From assembly GCA_937996625.1 (NCBI GenBank), contig CALKVA010000010.1, forward strand, positions 1-64,000: a stretch of DNA of 64,000 nt, given 5' to 3'. Source of the stretch: UBA5951 sp009936885. Its GTDB lineage: Bacteria; Pseudomonadota; Alphaproteobacteria; Puniceispirillales; Puniceispirillaceae. The position numbers were made by a program, and so were the translations under genes. A model generated the notes under the pieces. The model saw nothing but the letters and a program-made list of their open reading frames with translations, ran no database searches and had not been told where the DNA came from. Of the stretch, positions 16,893 to 25,902 are shown in pieces. Each line of letters begins with the position of its first letter. Position 1 is the stretch's first letter.

Positions 16893-19097
16893 TTATTTCT
16901 CTAACCGGCTGCGAAGACCAGTCTCGTAGCTATTTCTTATCTCTTCTAATGATATAAGATCTCCATTTGAGATTTTCAATTCTTGATTTGAAATTGATTT
17001 ACCAAGATGGAGTAAAGGGATGTGTGCGTGCTCTGCATTTCGTATTAATTGATCTGGATTGTTGGTTGCAATAATATAGCTAGATTGGTTTTCAGCGAAA
17101 CACCAGCTATGGGGATCTAGCTTATCGGGAAGCATTATAGACGCTCCTTGATTTCCAGCTAGCATCATCTCAGCAAGCGCAACCAACATACCGCCATCAG
17201 AAATATCATGGACTGCTTGAACTAATTTATTTTCATAACAGCTCAGGATGAAGGAGCCTGTTTGCAGCTCTGCCTCTAAGTCAATTTGTGGGGGAGCGCC
17301 ACCCACATGCTTTGCCAGTGATTTTGCATAAATACTATTTGATAACCAACCAGTATTCGTAGTTGCATCCTGCCCTATAATGAATAACGCTGCATCTGAG
17401 GGCAGGGCAATCGTGCCTGCATTTTGCCAATCGTCAATGAGCCCAACCATTCCAATAACAGGACATGGCTTAATCGCATTTCCATCGGTCTCATTATATA
17501 ATGACACATTTCCAGACACAACAGGGGTTGATAAGAAAGCACATGCATCCTTCATCCCTGTAACACTATGGACAAGTTGCGCCATAATTTCAGGCTTTTC
17601 TGGATTGCCAAAATTTAAGTTATTAGTGACTGCAAGAGGCGTTGCTCCTGCTGCGATGATGTTTCTATAAGCCTCTACCACAGCTTGCTTGCCGCCATTA
17701 TAAGGGTCTGCTTCTACATATCTTGGGGTGCAATCAACTGTTAATGCAAGCGCCTTATTTGTTCCATAAACACGTATTAGTGCACAATCACCGCCAGGCC
17801 CGATAATAGTATCAGCCATAACATGGCTATCATATTGCTCATAAATCCATCTGCGTGAGCATAAATCTTCGCTTCCAATAAGGCTTTTTAAGGCAGCAGA
17901 AATGGATATGTCCTGTATTAGTTTATGGGCTGGGACTTCTTCTGGAATTTCTGGTGTACTATGAGGTCTGTCATATTCAGGCGCATCATCTACTAAAGGG
18001 GTAATAGGGATGTCGCATACAACTTCCCCCTCTTTTAGAAGAATTAGCCTGTCAGTCTCTGTGACCTGGCCAATTGGCATAAAATCGAGATCCCATTTAT
18101 TAAAAATTTGCCGCGCTATTTCAGCTTGACTAGGATCAATGACCATTAGCATCCGCTCTTGACTTTCAGACAGCATAATTTCGTAAGCAGACATCTTAGT
18201 CTCTCTTACCGGAACTAGATCAAGATCTATTTCCATGCCAAGACCGCCTTTTGCCGCCATTTCAACTGATGAGGAGGTAAGCCCAGCAGCGCCCATATCC
18301 TGAATTGCAACAACCGCATCTGCTGCCATTAATTCAAGACAAGCCTCCATTAGTAATTTGCCTGTAAACGGATCGCCTACCTGAACAGTAGGCCGTTTTG
18401 ATTCTGTCTCATCACTAAATTCGGTAGAGGCCATCGTTGCCCCGTGAATACCATCTCGTCCTGTTTTTGCGCCAACATAAATAACAGGATTTCCAGCACC
18501 AGATGCAGCAGAATAAAAAATCCGATCACTATGAGCAAGACCCACAGCCATCGCATTTACAAGAATATTACCATTATAAGAGGCATCAAATTCGACTTCC
18601 CCGCCGACGGTTGGTATGCCGATGCAATTTCCATAACCGCCAATTCCAGCTGTTACGCCAGAAACAAGATGAGGTGTTTTCTCATGGTCTATCTCTCCAA
18701 AGCGAAGTGCATTCAACAATGCAATAGGCCGAGCGCCCATTGTAAACACATCACGCAAGATACCCCCCACCCCAGTGGCAGCCCCTTGATAAGGCTCGAT
18801 AAAAGAGGGGTGGTTATGGCTCTCAATTTTAAATACCACGGCAAGCCCGTCACCAATATCCACAACGCCTGCATTCTCGCCAGGCCCTTGAATAACGCGC
18901 TCTCCTTGTGTGGGTAGCGTTTTTAGCCATTTTTTGGATGATTTATAGGAGCAATGTTCAGACCACATGGCAGAGAAAATTCCAAGCTCACATAGATTTG
19001 GCAGCCGTCCTAAATGGGTACATACACGCTCCCATTCCTCTTTTGACAGACCCATGGAAGCAGCGTTTTCAAACCCCATTTTAGTTGGCACACTCAT
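16893..19097 (-). CDS. purL: Phosphoribosylformylglycinamidine synthase subunit PurL
   Basis: PurL is the synthetase subunit of the three-part FGAM synthase (PurS/PurQ/PurL), which converts FGAR to FGAM with ATP and glutamine-derived ammonia in purine synthesis. Its 734 residues match the small PurL. Early blocks are MWSEHCSYKSSKKWL and the ATP-binding FKIESHNHPSFIEPYQGAATG. GGYGNCIGIPTVGGE, VGAKTGRDGIHGATMAS and IQDMGAAGLTSSSVEMA follow, and a second AIR-synthase-like half has VHDISDGGML. ATG 19097 overlaps the purQ stop by four bases. It is the last purine gene before bolA-grxD. Confidence 0.98.
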   Translation of the reverse strand: MSVPTKMGFENAASMGLSKEEWERVCTHLGRLPNLCELGIFSAMWSEHCSYKSSKKWLKTLPTQGERVIQGPGENAGVVDIGDGLAVVFKIESHNHPSFIEPYQGAATGVGGILRDVFTMGARPIALLNALRFGEIDHEKTPHLVSGVTAGIGGYGNCIGIPTVGGEVEFDASYNGNILVNAMAVGLAHSDRIFYSAASGAGNPVIYVGAKTGRDGIHGATMASTEFSDETESKRPTVQVGDPFTGKLLMEACLELMAADAVVAIQDMGAAGLTSSSVEMAAKGGLGMEIDLDLVPVRETKMSAYEIMLSESQERMLMVIDPSQAEIARQIFNKWDLDFMPIGQVTETDRLILLKEGEVVCDIPITPLVDDAPEYDRPHSTPEIPEEVPAHKLIQDISISAALKSLIGSEDLCSRRWIYEQYDSHVMADTIIGPGGDCALIRVYGTNKALALTVDCTPRYVEADPYNGGKQAVVEAYRNIIAAGATPLAVTNNLNFGNPEKPEIMAQLVHSVTGMKDACAFLSTPVVSGNVSLYNETDGNAIKPCPVIGMVGLIDDWQNAGTIALPSDAALFIIGQDATTNTGWLSNSIYAKSLAKHVGGAPPQIDLEAELQTGSFILSCYENKLVQAVHDISDGGMLVALAEMMLAGNQGASIMLPDKLDPHSWCFAENQSSYIIATNNPDQLIRNAEHAHIPLLHLGKSISNQELKISNGDLISLEEIRNSYETGLRSRLEK

Positions 19098-19783
19098 GTT
19101 ATTATTGTTTCAAAGATTGATTTAAGTAATTTTTTTCCATCGGCGCTTTCATGCCCTGCGCCCATGGCCCGCTCTGGATGTGGCATCATACCTAGAATTT
19201 TTCCATTAGAGGAGCATATTCCAGCTATATCATTTAACGAGCCGTTTGGATTACCTGAATTCTGTTTATCTTCATTACCATATCTTAAAACGACTTGACC
19301 GTTTGACTCAATCGCATCCAAGGTTTCTGGATCTGCAAAAAAATTCCCTTCATTATGCGCAACAGGTATGTGCAGTTTTTCACTATTATCAAGGGATTTT
19401 ATCAACTCACAAGAAGTATCAGAACTCACAGATAAAGTAGTTTGCTTGCAGACGAATTTAAGTTCTTTATTACGGGCAAGATACCCAGGGAGCATGCCTG
19501 CCTCAATTAAAATTTGAAATCCATTACATACGCCTAAAATAGCGCCTCCTCTTGCTGCATGGTCATGAAGCGCATTCATAATAGGCGCATGCGCCGCAAG
19601 AGCGCCACATCGCAAGTAATCACCAAACGAAAAACCACCAGGAATAATGGCAAGATCAACCGGGTCAAGATTAGTCTGCTTATGCCAAATCAAGGCAGGT
19701 CTTCTGCCGGTAAGCGTTTCTACCGCAACCATCATATCACGATCGCAATTAGAGCCTGGGAATACGATTATAGCAACTCTCAT
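19094..19783 (-). CDS. purQ: Phosphoribosylformylglycinamidine synthase glutaminase subunit PurQ
   Basis: PurQ is the class I glutamine amidotransferase subunit that feeds ammonia to PurL. It has 229 residues. The N-terminus is VAIIVFPGSNCDRDM, the nucleophile elbow is GVCNGFQIL with catalytic Cys, and the His-Glu of the triad is in MMPHPERAM. GGFSFGDYLRCGALAA is the typical oxyanion-side block. The ATGA overlaps with purS upstream and purL downstream show a tightly coupled purS-purQ-purL unit with matched subunit output. Confidence 0.98.
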   Translation of the reverse strand: MRVAIIVFPGSNCDRDMMVAVETLTGRRPALIWHKQTNLDPVDLAIIPGGFSFGDYLRCGALAAHAPIMNALHDHAARGGAILGVCNGFQILIEAGMLPGYLARNKELKFVCKQTTLSVSSDTSCELIKSLDNSEKLHIPVAHNEGNFFADPETLDAIESNGQVVLRYGNEDKQNSGNPNGSLNDIAGICSSNGKILGMMPHPERAMGAGHESADGKKLLKSIFETIIT

Positions 19784-20028
19784 GACGGCTCATTAATTTC
19801 TATTGTGTAGGATTCGATTACGGTATTGGCGAGTAGAGATTCGCACATTTTGGCGGCCCTGTATCTAGCGCGCTCTTGATCATCTGTATCTATTGAAACT
19901 GTAATTTGCCTGCCCATAGTTACACCCTGCAGATCATCAAAACCAAGAGAAGAGAGCGCCTGATTTACTGCTTGTGCCTCAGGGTCTAATACCCCTGGCT
20001 TTTTTTTGATTGTAATCGTTACCTGCAT
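19780..20028 (-). CDS. purS: Phosphoribosylformylglycinamidine synthase subunit PurS
   Basis: PurS is the small 82-residue subunit that bridges PurQ and PurL in FGAM synthase. The sequence shows the family pattern: an alternating beta start (VTITIKKKPGVLDPEAQAV), the SLGFDDLQGVTMGRQI helix-strand, and a terminal VIESYTIEI strand. The start is ATG 20028 and the stop overlaps the purQ start. It is 45 bases after purC. A separate PurS is typical of alphaproteobacteria and Gram-positives, unlike the single large PurL of E. coli. Confidence 0.96.
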   Translation of the reverse strand: MQVTITIKKKPGVLDPEAQAVNQALSSLGFDDLQGVTMGRQITVSIDTDDQERARYRAAKMCESLLANTVIESYTIEINEPS

Positions 20029-20073
20029 GATAACTCCTTTTTTACAACTAAATAGCTGTGTTTAACGAGAGGC

Positions 20074-20811
20074 TTAAAGCTCTGCTTTTAATTCAGGCAG
20101 TTTTATGGACATTCGGTTTGCAATATCTGTATAGGATTCAATCAACCCACCAAGATCTCGCCTAAATCTGTCTTTATCAAGCTTCTCGTTAGTTTTCATG
20201 TCCCATAACCGGCAATTATCAGGGCTGATTTCATCTGCGAGAATCACTTCATGAAATCCCCCGACACTGTTTAATCTGCCAAACTCTATTTTGAAATCTA
20301 TTAGCTGTATTTGCATCATAGAAAATAGGCCTGTCAGAAAATCTGTTACGCGATACGCCATAGAGGTCATAGCATCCATCTCAAACTCATCGGCAAGATG
20401 CATCACCTCTATATGCTCCCTTGCAATTATCGGGTCCCCAAGAGTATCATTTTTAAGACAAAACTCAATCAATGTATGTGCTAATGGCTCACCTTCTTTA
20501 AGTCCAAGGCGCTTGCAAATAGATCCTGCCGCAATCCTTCGCACAATCACTTCGATTGGAATTATCTGAACTTCTTTTACCAGCTGTTCTCTGTCAGATA
20601 ATTGTCTGATGAAATGATGCGGAATATCAGTTTGATTTAAGGCTTCAAAAATACAGCTGCTTATATAATTATTTAAAATGCCTTTTCCGATGAGGGTAGC
20701 TTTTTTCTGGGCATTAAATGCAGTGGCATCATCTTTAAAATACTGAATAACAGTTCCTGTATCAGGTCCAGCAAACAGTTTTTTGGCTTTGCCCTCATAA
20801 AGTAATTTCAT
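20074..20811 (-). CDS. purC: Phosphoribosylaminoimidazole-succinocarboxamide (SAICAR) synthase
   Basis: PurC joins aspartate to CAIR with ATP to give SAICAR. From ATG 20811 the protein has 245 residues. The N-terminus LLYEGKAKKLF, the ATP-site FKDDATAFNAQKKA, EVIVRRIAAGSICKRLG and the substrate loop ILADEISPDNCRLWD are all present. An upstream in-frame ATG at 20823 is part of the GAGG ribosome binding site (ATGAGGAAAAATATG) and is probably not used. It is 64 bases after purB and 45 before purS in the purine operon. Confidence 0.97.
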   Translation of the reverse strand: MKLLYEGKAKKLFAGPDTGTVIQYFKDDATAFNAQKKATLIGKGILNNYISSCIFEALNQTDIPHHFIRQLSDREQLVKEVQIIPIEVIVRRIAAGSICKRLGLKEGEPLAHTLIEFCLKNDTLGDPIIAREHIEVMHLADEFEMDAMTSMAYRVTDFLTGLFSMMQIQLIDFKIEFGRLNSVGGFHEVILADEISPDNCRLWDMKTNEKLDKDRFRRDLGGLIESYTDIANRMSIKLPELKAEL

Positions 20812-20875
20812 ATTTTTCCTCATAAAAGAACATCAAGGATTTAAGCTCATTTTTTAAAAAAAGAAATAAACTCGC

Positions 20876-22171
20876 TCAACTCTCAAAAACTCTAGTGAAA
20901 ATGGTATCCACATGTTGGTGATGTTGTTTTGTATCAAATAATTTTTCAAGTTCTGCATTGGTAAGATATTGTCCTACCTCATCATCAGACTTCATCCTAT
21001 CCAAATAACTGCCGCCAGTTTTCCAAACATCCATCGCGTGTTTCTGAACCAGCCGGTAGGCATCTTCGCGGCTAACCCCTTTTTGGGTTAGGGCTAATAA
21101 TATCTGCTGTGAATGCACAAGCCCTCCAAGTGCATCTAAATTTGCTTGCATTTGTTCTGGATATATAACCAGTTTTTCCACTACGCCTGCCAGTCTATTT
21201 AATGCAAAATCGAGCGTAATAGTTGTATCTGGTCCTATCATGCGCTCTACCGAAGAGTGTGAGATATCACGTTCATGCCAAAGGGCTACATTTTCCAGCG
21301 CTGGTATAACAGCAGAGCGCACCATACGAGCAAGACCAGTTAAATTTTCGGTTAATACGGGATTGCGTTTGTGAGGCATTGCAGAAGAGCCTTTTTGCCC
21401 TGCAGAGAAAAATTCTTCTGCTTCACGCACTTCGGTTCGTTGTAAATGACGAACTTCAATAGCTAAATTCTCAACCGAGCTTGCAATAACGCCTAGTACT
21501 GCAAAAAACATAGCATGCCTATCACGTGGGATTACCTGACTAGATATAGTTTCGATCTGAAGCTGCATTTTTTTGGCAACATATCGCTCAACCATAGGAT
21601 CAATATGCGCAAAAGTACCAACAGCACCTGAAATTGCGCAGGTTGAAATTTCTAGTTTTGCAGCCAGCAATCTTATCTTGTTTCTCTGAAATTCAGCATA
21701 GAAACGAGCCAGTTTTATTCCAAAGGTGGTGGGTTCTGCATGAATGGCGTGCGACCTGCCAATAGTTGGCGTGTATTTATGCTCATTCGCGCGTGTTTTC
21801 AACGCTGATAGAACCCTGTCCAAGCCAGCAAGGAGGATATCTGCTGCACGTGCAAGCTGAACAGACAAAGTTGTATCTAATATATCAGAGGAGGTCATTC
21901 CTTGATGCACAAACCGAGCATCTGGGCCTACATATTCTGCAAGGTTAGTTAGGAACGCAATTACATCATGCTTGGTTTCACGCTCGATTTCATTAATACG
22001 GTCAATATCAAACTTCCCTTTTTCCCAAATGGTTTGGGCAGCAGAATGCGGGATTACACCTAGCTCGGCCTGAGCATCACAAGCATGCGCCTCAATTTCA
22101 AACCAGATTTGAAATTTGGAATTTTCGGACCAGATCTGCGTCATTTCCGGTCTTGAATAACGGGGGATCAT
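20876..22171 (-). CDS. purB: Adenylosuccinate lyase
   Basis: PurB acts twice in purine synthesis: it cleaves SAICAR to AICAR and adenylosuccinate to AMP, releasing fumarate each time. The 431-residue protein has the fumarase/aspartase-superfamily helical fold. MTSSDILDTTLSVQ holds the conserved threonine/serine block, GRSHAIHAEPTTFG the catalytic His region, and GSSAMPHKRNPV the signature loop with the mobile catalytic Ser. The start is ATG 22171. It is the first gene of the leftward operon purB-purC-purS-purQ-purL-bolA-grxD, so the promoter should lie in the 117-base divergent gap up to 22288. Confidence 0.97.
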   Translation of the reverse strand: MIPRYSRPEMTQIWSENSKFQIWFEIEAHACDAQAELGVIPHSAAQTIWEKGKFDIDRINEIERETKHDVIAFLTNLAEYVGPDARFVHQGMTSSDILDTTLSVQLARAADILLAGLDRVLSALKTRANEHKYTPTIGRSHAIHAEPTTFGIKLARFYAEFQRNKIRLLAAKLEISTCAISGAVGTFAHIDPMVERYVAKKMQLQIETISSQVIPRDRHAMFFAVLGVIASSVENLAIEVRHLQRTEVREAEEFFSAGQKGSSAMPHKRNPVLTENLTGLARMVRSAVIPALENVALWHERDISHSSVERMIGPDTTITLDFALNRLAGVVEKLVIYPEQMQANLDALGGLVHSQQILLALTQKGVSREDAYRLVQKHAMDVWKTGGSYLDRMKSDDEVGQYLTNAELEKLFDTKQHHQHVDTIFTRVFES

Positions 22172-22288
22172 AACGTTGTTTTCCTGATTATTTTTGCTAC
22201 TAGTAATATCATCTTGTGCACTAAAATGCTATACTCATAACTAACGAATAATTTGTTCATGAAACACAAATTTGCAAATAGATGAAAA

Positions 22289-22495
22289 ATGATTTTTAGA
22301 AAACTTGTAGTAACAGCCCTTGGGTATGCAGCTCGAAATCCTGCAATACAGAAACAGGCAAAAAAGATTGCTACCGAGGCAGCGCTTAAAGCCAAACCCG
22401 CACTTCTTAAAGGAAGCCGTGTTGCAGGCGAGAAGTACCGAGATTTAAAGCAAGAAGTTAAAAAAAACGTAGAAGAGTTTAAAAAAGAAAAATAA
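22289..22495 (+). CDS. Small cationic helical protein, unknown function
   Basis: This 68-residue protein is Ala- and Lys-rich and predicted to be mostly helical. A short N-terminal amphipathic stretch, IFRKLVVTALGYAARNPA, is followed by KQAKKIATEAALKAKP and a charged tail ending KKNVEEFKKEK. There is no cysteine or clear membrane span. The ribosome binding site is weak (GATGAAAA). It is divergent from purB and convergent with the radC pseudogene. The composition suggests a membrane-surface or nucleic-acid-associated peptide, but I do not recognise a family. The gene is supported by its regular amphipathic pattern rather than by homology. Confidence 0.5.
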   Translation: MIFRKLVVTALGYAARNPAIQKQAKKIATEAALKAKPALLKGSRVAGEKYRDLKQEVKKNVEEFKKEK

Positions 22496-22539
22496 ATACT
22501 CAGATTTTGAAATGTTCAATTCCCCTTATTTTAAAGCAC

Positions 22540-23267
22540 TTATAAAAGTCCAATTGATTTAAAACTTTGACATTCACTTCCGGCAATAATGAGATGATCA
22601 TGAAGCTCAATATCAACGCTAAGCAAGGCTTGTTTTACCTTTCTGGTTAATAGGATGTCTGCTTGGCTGGGTCGTTCGTCAAATGTGGGATGATTATGGG
22701 CAAGAATAATATTTTTTGCATGAAAATTGAGCCCAAACTTTGCAATTTCACATGGGTAAATCGAAGTTTGATTTATGGTTCCAGATGTCATGATCTTACT
22801 CTCAATTAATCGATTTTGTGCATCTAATAAAAGAACTAGTAAATGTTCTACTTTCTAAAAAGCAAGTTGACTGATACAAAAAAAATTCTGCACTGCCTGC
22901 CAGTTGGCAAGGATGGGTTTATCCTTGACAAGATCGCGCTTCATGCGCTGTTCTATCACGCGAATTAGATGAAAGTGAATAATGGCGGCACTGCCAACCT
23001 CTTTCACAGAGCGTAATTCTGCCTTATCTGCTGTAATAATATTGCTGATATTCTTAAACTTTGCCAGCAATGTCTTTACAACAGGTTTGGTATCCCCTCT
23101 GCTATTAATCCGATATAAAAACATTTCTAGAACTTCGGCATATGACAAAATAGAGGTGCTGTCTCTGCACTTGCCTTTGCACGCATCCGCTCTCTATGGC
23201 CCTTATGATAGCTATTTAAGGTTTTAGAATCTGATATTGATGGGTCTGGTTTTGATTTATCGCCCAT
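22540..23267 (-). pseudogene. radC: radC (JAB/MPN-domain) pseudogene with frameshift and in-frame stop
   Basis: RadC-family proteins combine a helix-hairpin-helix region with a C-terminal JAB/MPN metal domain; their function is unsettled despite the DNA-repair name. Reading leftward from ATG 23267, the frame gives a typical start ending GHRERMRAKASAETAPL. It then loses one base in a T run near 23149-23152 and continues one frame over as LSYAEVLEMFLYRINSRGD. That frame meets an amber TAG at 22857-22855. The same frame resumes as KVEHLLVLLLDAQNRLIES, then the JAMM block AHNHPTFDERPSQAD, to a stop at 22540. Restoring one base gives 242 codons plus the stop, with the amber still inside. JAMM His and Asp survive, but TF replaces the usual SG. 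It follows map, a common neighbour. Confidence 0.85.
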
Positions 23268-23302
23268 ATAACTGACTGTAGGCAGATAACATTACCGCAA
23301 GG

Positions 23303-24097
23303 TTAAGTTTTAGAGTAAGGCGGAAAATTATAACCGCTGGCCGAAAGGGTAAAAATTTCTGCGCCCGTATCCGTAATACCAATTGTATGCTCAAATTGTG
23401 CGGAGGCGCTTTTGTCTCTGGTTACTGCCGTCCAGCCATCACTAAGAATTTTTGTTTCTGCTCTGCCTGCATTAATCATCGGCTCAATTGTAAAAAACAT
23501 TCCAGGCTCTAATATCATCCCGGTACCAGGCGTCCCAAAATGTAGCACTGTTGGCGCGCAATGAAACACCTTGCCAAGACCATGCCCTGTAAAGTCACGA
23601 ACCACCGAATATCTGTTTTTTTCTGCGTATGTTTGAATAGCAGAACCAATATCACCAAGCCTTTTTCCTGGCTTGGCGGCTTCGATACCATACATGAGGC
23701 AGTCATAAGTAACTTCTGTTAATCGCTGGGATTTAATTGGCGGGGTGTCTACATAATACATTCTTGATGTATCCCCATACCAACCATCAAGAATAACAGT
23801 TACATCTATATTCAATATATCCCCCGATAATAATTTTCGCTCACCAGGTATGCCATGGCAGACAATATGATTGAGAGAAATGCAGGTAGATTTTGGGAAC
23901 CCTTTGTAATTCAGGGGCGCAGGGATAGCGCCATGTTCGATAATATACTTATGGCATATATCATCTAATGCTTGCGTTGTAATGCCTGCCCTGACATGTT
24001 CCGTTATCATATCAAGTACGTCGGCAGCGAGCGCGCCAGCCTTGCGCATGGATGTGAAATCTGCCTCATCATGGATTAAAACATTGCTTTCTTGCAT
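23303..24097 (-). CDS. map: Type I methionine aminopeptidase
   Basis: Map removes the initiator methionine from nascent proteins whose second residue is small. The 264-residue length is standard. The five metal ligands are visible: the Asp pair in ILNIDVTVILDGWYGDTSR, His in FTGHGLGKVFH, Glu in FTIEPMIN and Glu in SAQFEHTIGIT. The substrate-contacting His is in HIVCHGIPG. The start is ATG 24097. The gene is upstream of the radC remnant on the same strand with a 35-base gap. It is divergent from the CinA-like gene. Confidence 0.97.
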   Translation of the reverse strand: MQESNVLIHDEADFTSMRKAGALAADVLDMITEHVRAGITTQALDDICHKYIIEHGAIPAPLNYKGFPKSTCISLNHIVCHGIPGERKLLSGDILNIDVTVILDGWYGDTSRMYYVDTPPIKSQRLTEVTYDCLMYGIEAAKPGKRLGDIGSAIQTYAEKNRYSVVRDFTGHGLGKVFHCAPTVLHFGTPGTGMILEPGMFFTIEPMINAGRAETKILSDGWTAVTRDKSASAQFEHTIGITDTGAEIFTLSASGYNFPPYSKT

Positions 24098-24222
24098 ACG
24101 GATTACCTAATAAACAATTCTACGAGCTATTTGCATTTAACCAACAAAGTTATATAAGCCTTAGACGAATTTATATTTGAAACAAATAAATTTAGAGATG
24201 GTATAGCAGGAGATACAAGCAA

Positions 24223-24972
24223 ATGGCAAATCCAACTGCAGCGATATGTGTGATCGGTGATGAAATTCTCTCAGGAAGAACCAAAGATAAAAATATAGGC
24301 TGGATAGCCGAGCAGCTAAACGGGCTTGGTATTCAACTAACGCAAGCACGTGTAATTGCTGATGTAAAAGAGACAATCATACGCCATATCAGGGAATTGT
24401 CAGATGAAAATGATTATGTATTTACCTCTGGCGGCATTGGCCCAACGCATGACGATATTACAACTGAGTCTGTAGCAGCAGCATTTAATGTCAAAGTCGA
24501 GCGCAACCAAGAAGCGATGCGACGGCTTGAGCAACATTATAAGGGAACCGAAATAGTTCTGAACGAAGTTAGAAAAAAAATGGCAGATATTCCAGTTGGC
24601 GCCACTTTGATTGATAATCCTGTAAGTGCGGCGCCTGGCTTCCAGCTAGAAAATATCTATGTAATGGCTGGAGTGCCCTCTATCATGCAATCTATGTTTG
24701 AAAGCCTTTCTGCAAGCTTAAAGGGTGGTACAATTCCGACAAGACTGACTGTCCAATGTGCCACAGGGGAGGGTAATGTTGCCCATATATTAGAACAAAT
24801 AAGCAATCAATATGAAACAGTATCAGTTGGCAGCTATCCTTGGTTTAAGCCAGGTCAGTTTGGCACAGCAGTCGTACTTACGGGCCTTGATGAGAACCTT
24901 GTATCTAATGCCGCAAAAGAATTATGTCTGCTTGTGAAGCATGCTGGCTTCGAAGCAGAGGACGCTGTTTAA
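24223..24972 (+). CDS. CinA-type molybdopterin-binding domain protein (COG1058)
   Basis: The 249-residue protein matches the N-terminal domain of CinA/competence-damage proteins without the C-terminal PncC-type NMN amidase domain. The fold is related to MoaB/MogA. Blocks are VIGDEILSGRTKDKN, the FTSGGIGPTHDDITTE loop that binds nucleotide-like ligands, and NPVSAAPGFQLENIYVMAGVP. In CinA this domain has ADP-ribose pyrophosphatase activity; whether this stand-alone form does is not known from the sequence. The start is ATG 24223 with AGGAG about 15 bases upstream. It is monocistronic between divergent map and convergent rhomboid genes. Confidence 0.85.
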   Translation: MANPTAAICVIGDEILSGRTKDKNIGWIAEQLNGLGIQLTQARVIADVKETIIRHIRELSDENDYVFTSGGIGPTHDDITTESVAAAFNVKVERNQEAMRRLEQHYKGTEIVLNEVRKKMADIPVGATLIDNPVSAAPGFQLENIYVMAGVPSIMQSMFESLSASLKGGTIPTRLTVQCATGEGNVAHILEQISNQYETVSVGSYPWFKPGQFGTAVVLTGLDENLVSNAAKELCLLVKHAGFEAEDAV

Positions 24973-25017
24973 ACCAAGGTTTGTTAAGATTTGCTATTAC
25001 ACTAAATTGTTTGCAAG

Positions 25018-25872
25018 TTAGATATCCCACGGTCCTTTTCGGCGTTTTCTGAAACTAGGAAGGGAGCCGTTTTTTTCACCCCTAACCAGTGTTCGGTGAG
25101 CATATTTATGCCTAGCCTGTTCTTTAACTTCTCTAAAGGTAATCGGCGTTGTTATGTCAGATTGATGCGTTGAAGGGTCAAATTTTCCAAATAACGGTAA
25201 CTCGCGTCGCTTGAAGAAGGGGATAAGACATGCACCAGCAATAAATCCCCCAATATGAGCAAAATAAGCAACGCCCCCTTCGTCTGAAAATGCAACAGGT
25301 GCAGCCGCAAATTGGGTGCCAATCCATACACCCAAAACCACCCATGCTGGAAGACTTATAAAACGAATAAATATCAGAATAATCATTAAAACCTGAATAG
25401 GTGCTTTTGGGTGCAGAACGATATAAGCGCCCAAAATGCCAGCAATACCACCAGACGCACCAATCATTGGGGTGATGGAGTAGGGGGCAATAATGCTTTG
25501 TGCAAAGGCTGCTGCAGCCCCGCAAATAATATAAAATAATATAAATTTAAAATGCCCCATAGATGCTTCAATATTATCGCCAAAAATCCATAAATACAGC
25601 ATGTTAGAAGCTATATGAAGCCATCCTCCATGGAGAAACATAGAAGTGATAATGGAAAAATAGGGATGTATAAATTGTAATTCAGCAGGGAGCGATTGAT
25701 GCCCAAATAACACAGACGGGATAACCCCATATTTGAGAGTGACTAGGCGTAATGTTTGGCTATCTAGTGATAATTGCCATAGAAAAACAATAACACATGC
25801 ACTTAAAATACCCCAAGAGACATATGGGGTGCGGGTGGATACAAGCCGGTCAAAAAGAGGTAAAAAAAACAT
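25018..25872 (-). CDS. Rhomboid-family intramembrane serine protease
   Basis: This is a membrane protease that cleaves within or beside transmembrane helices. From ATG 25872 (MFFLPLFDR, a common rhomboid start; an in-frame GTG at 25902 adds ten residues) it has 284 residues and about six hydrophobic helices. The catalytic serine is in IGASGGIAGILGAY (about residue 140), the catalytic histidine in FAHIGGFIAG (about 206), and FLHGGWLHIASNMLYLWIFG is the conserved helix 2 with His and Asn. A basic cytoplasmic tail of about 60 residues follows the last helix. Substrates cannot be inferred. It stands alone. Confidence 0.92.
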   Translation of the reverse strand: MFFLPLFDRLVSTRTPYVSWGILSACVIVFLWQLSLDSQTLRLVTLKYGVIPSVLFGHQSLPAELQFIHPYFSIITSMFLHGGWLHIASNMLYLWIFGDNIEASMGHFKFILFYIICGAAAAFAQSIIAPYSITPMIGASGGIAGILGAYIVLHPKAPIQVLMIILIFIRFISLPAWVVLGVWIGTQFAAAPVAFSDEGGVAYFAHIGGFIAGACLIPFFKRRELPLFGKFDPSTHQSDITTPITFREVKEQARHKYAHRTLVRGEKNGSLPSFRKRRKGPWDI

Positions 25873-25902
25873 ATTACTTTTAGTTCCGAATTTAATTGAC
25901 AC

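Noticed and set aside
18444..18917. 157-codon open frame on the + strand
   Set aside because: It lies wholly antisense to the well-conserved purL gene, has no ribosome binding site and looks like a shadow frame.
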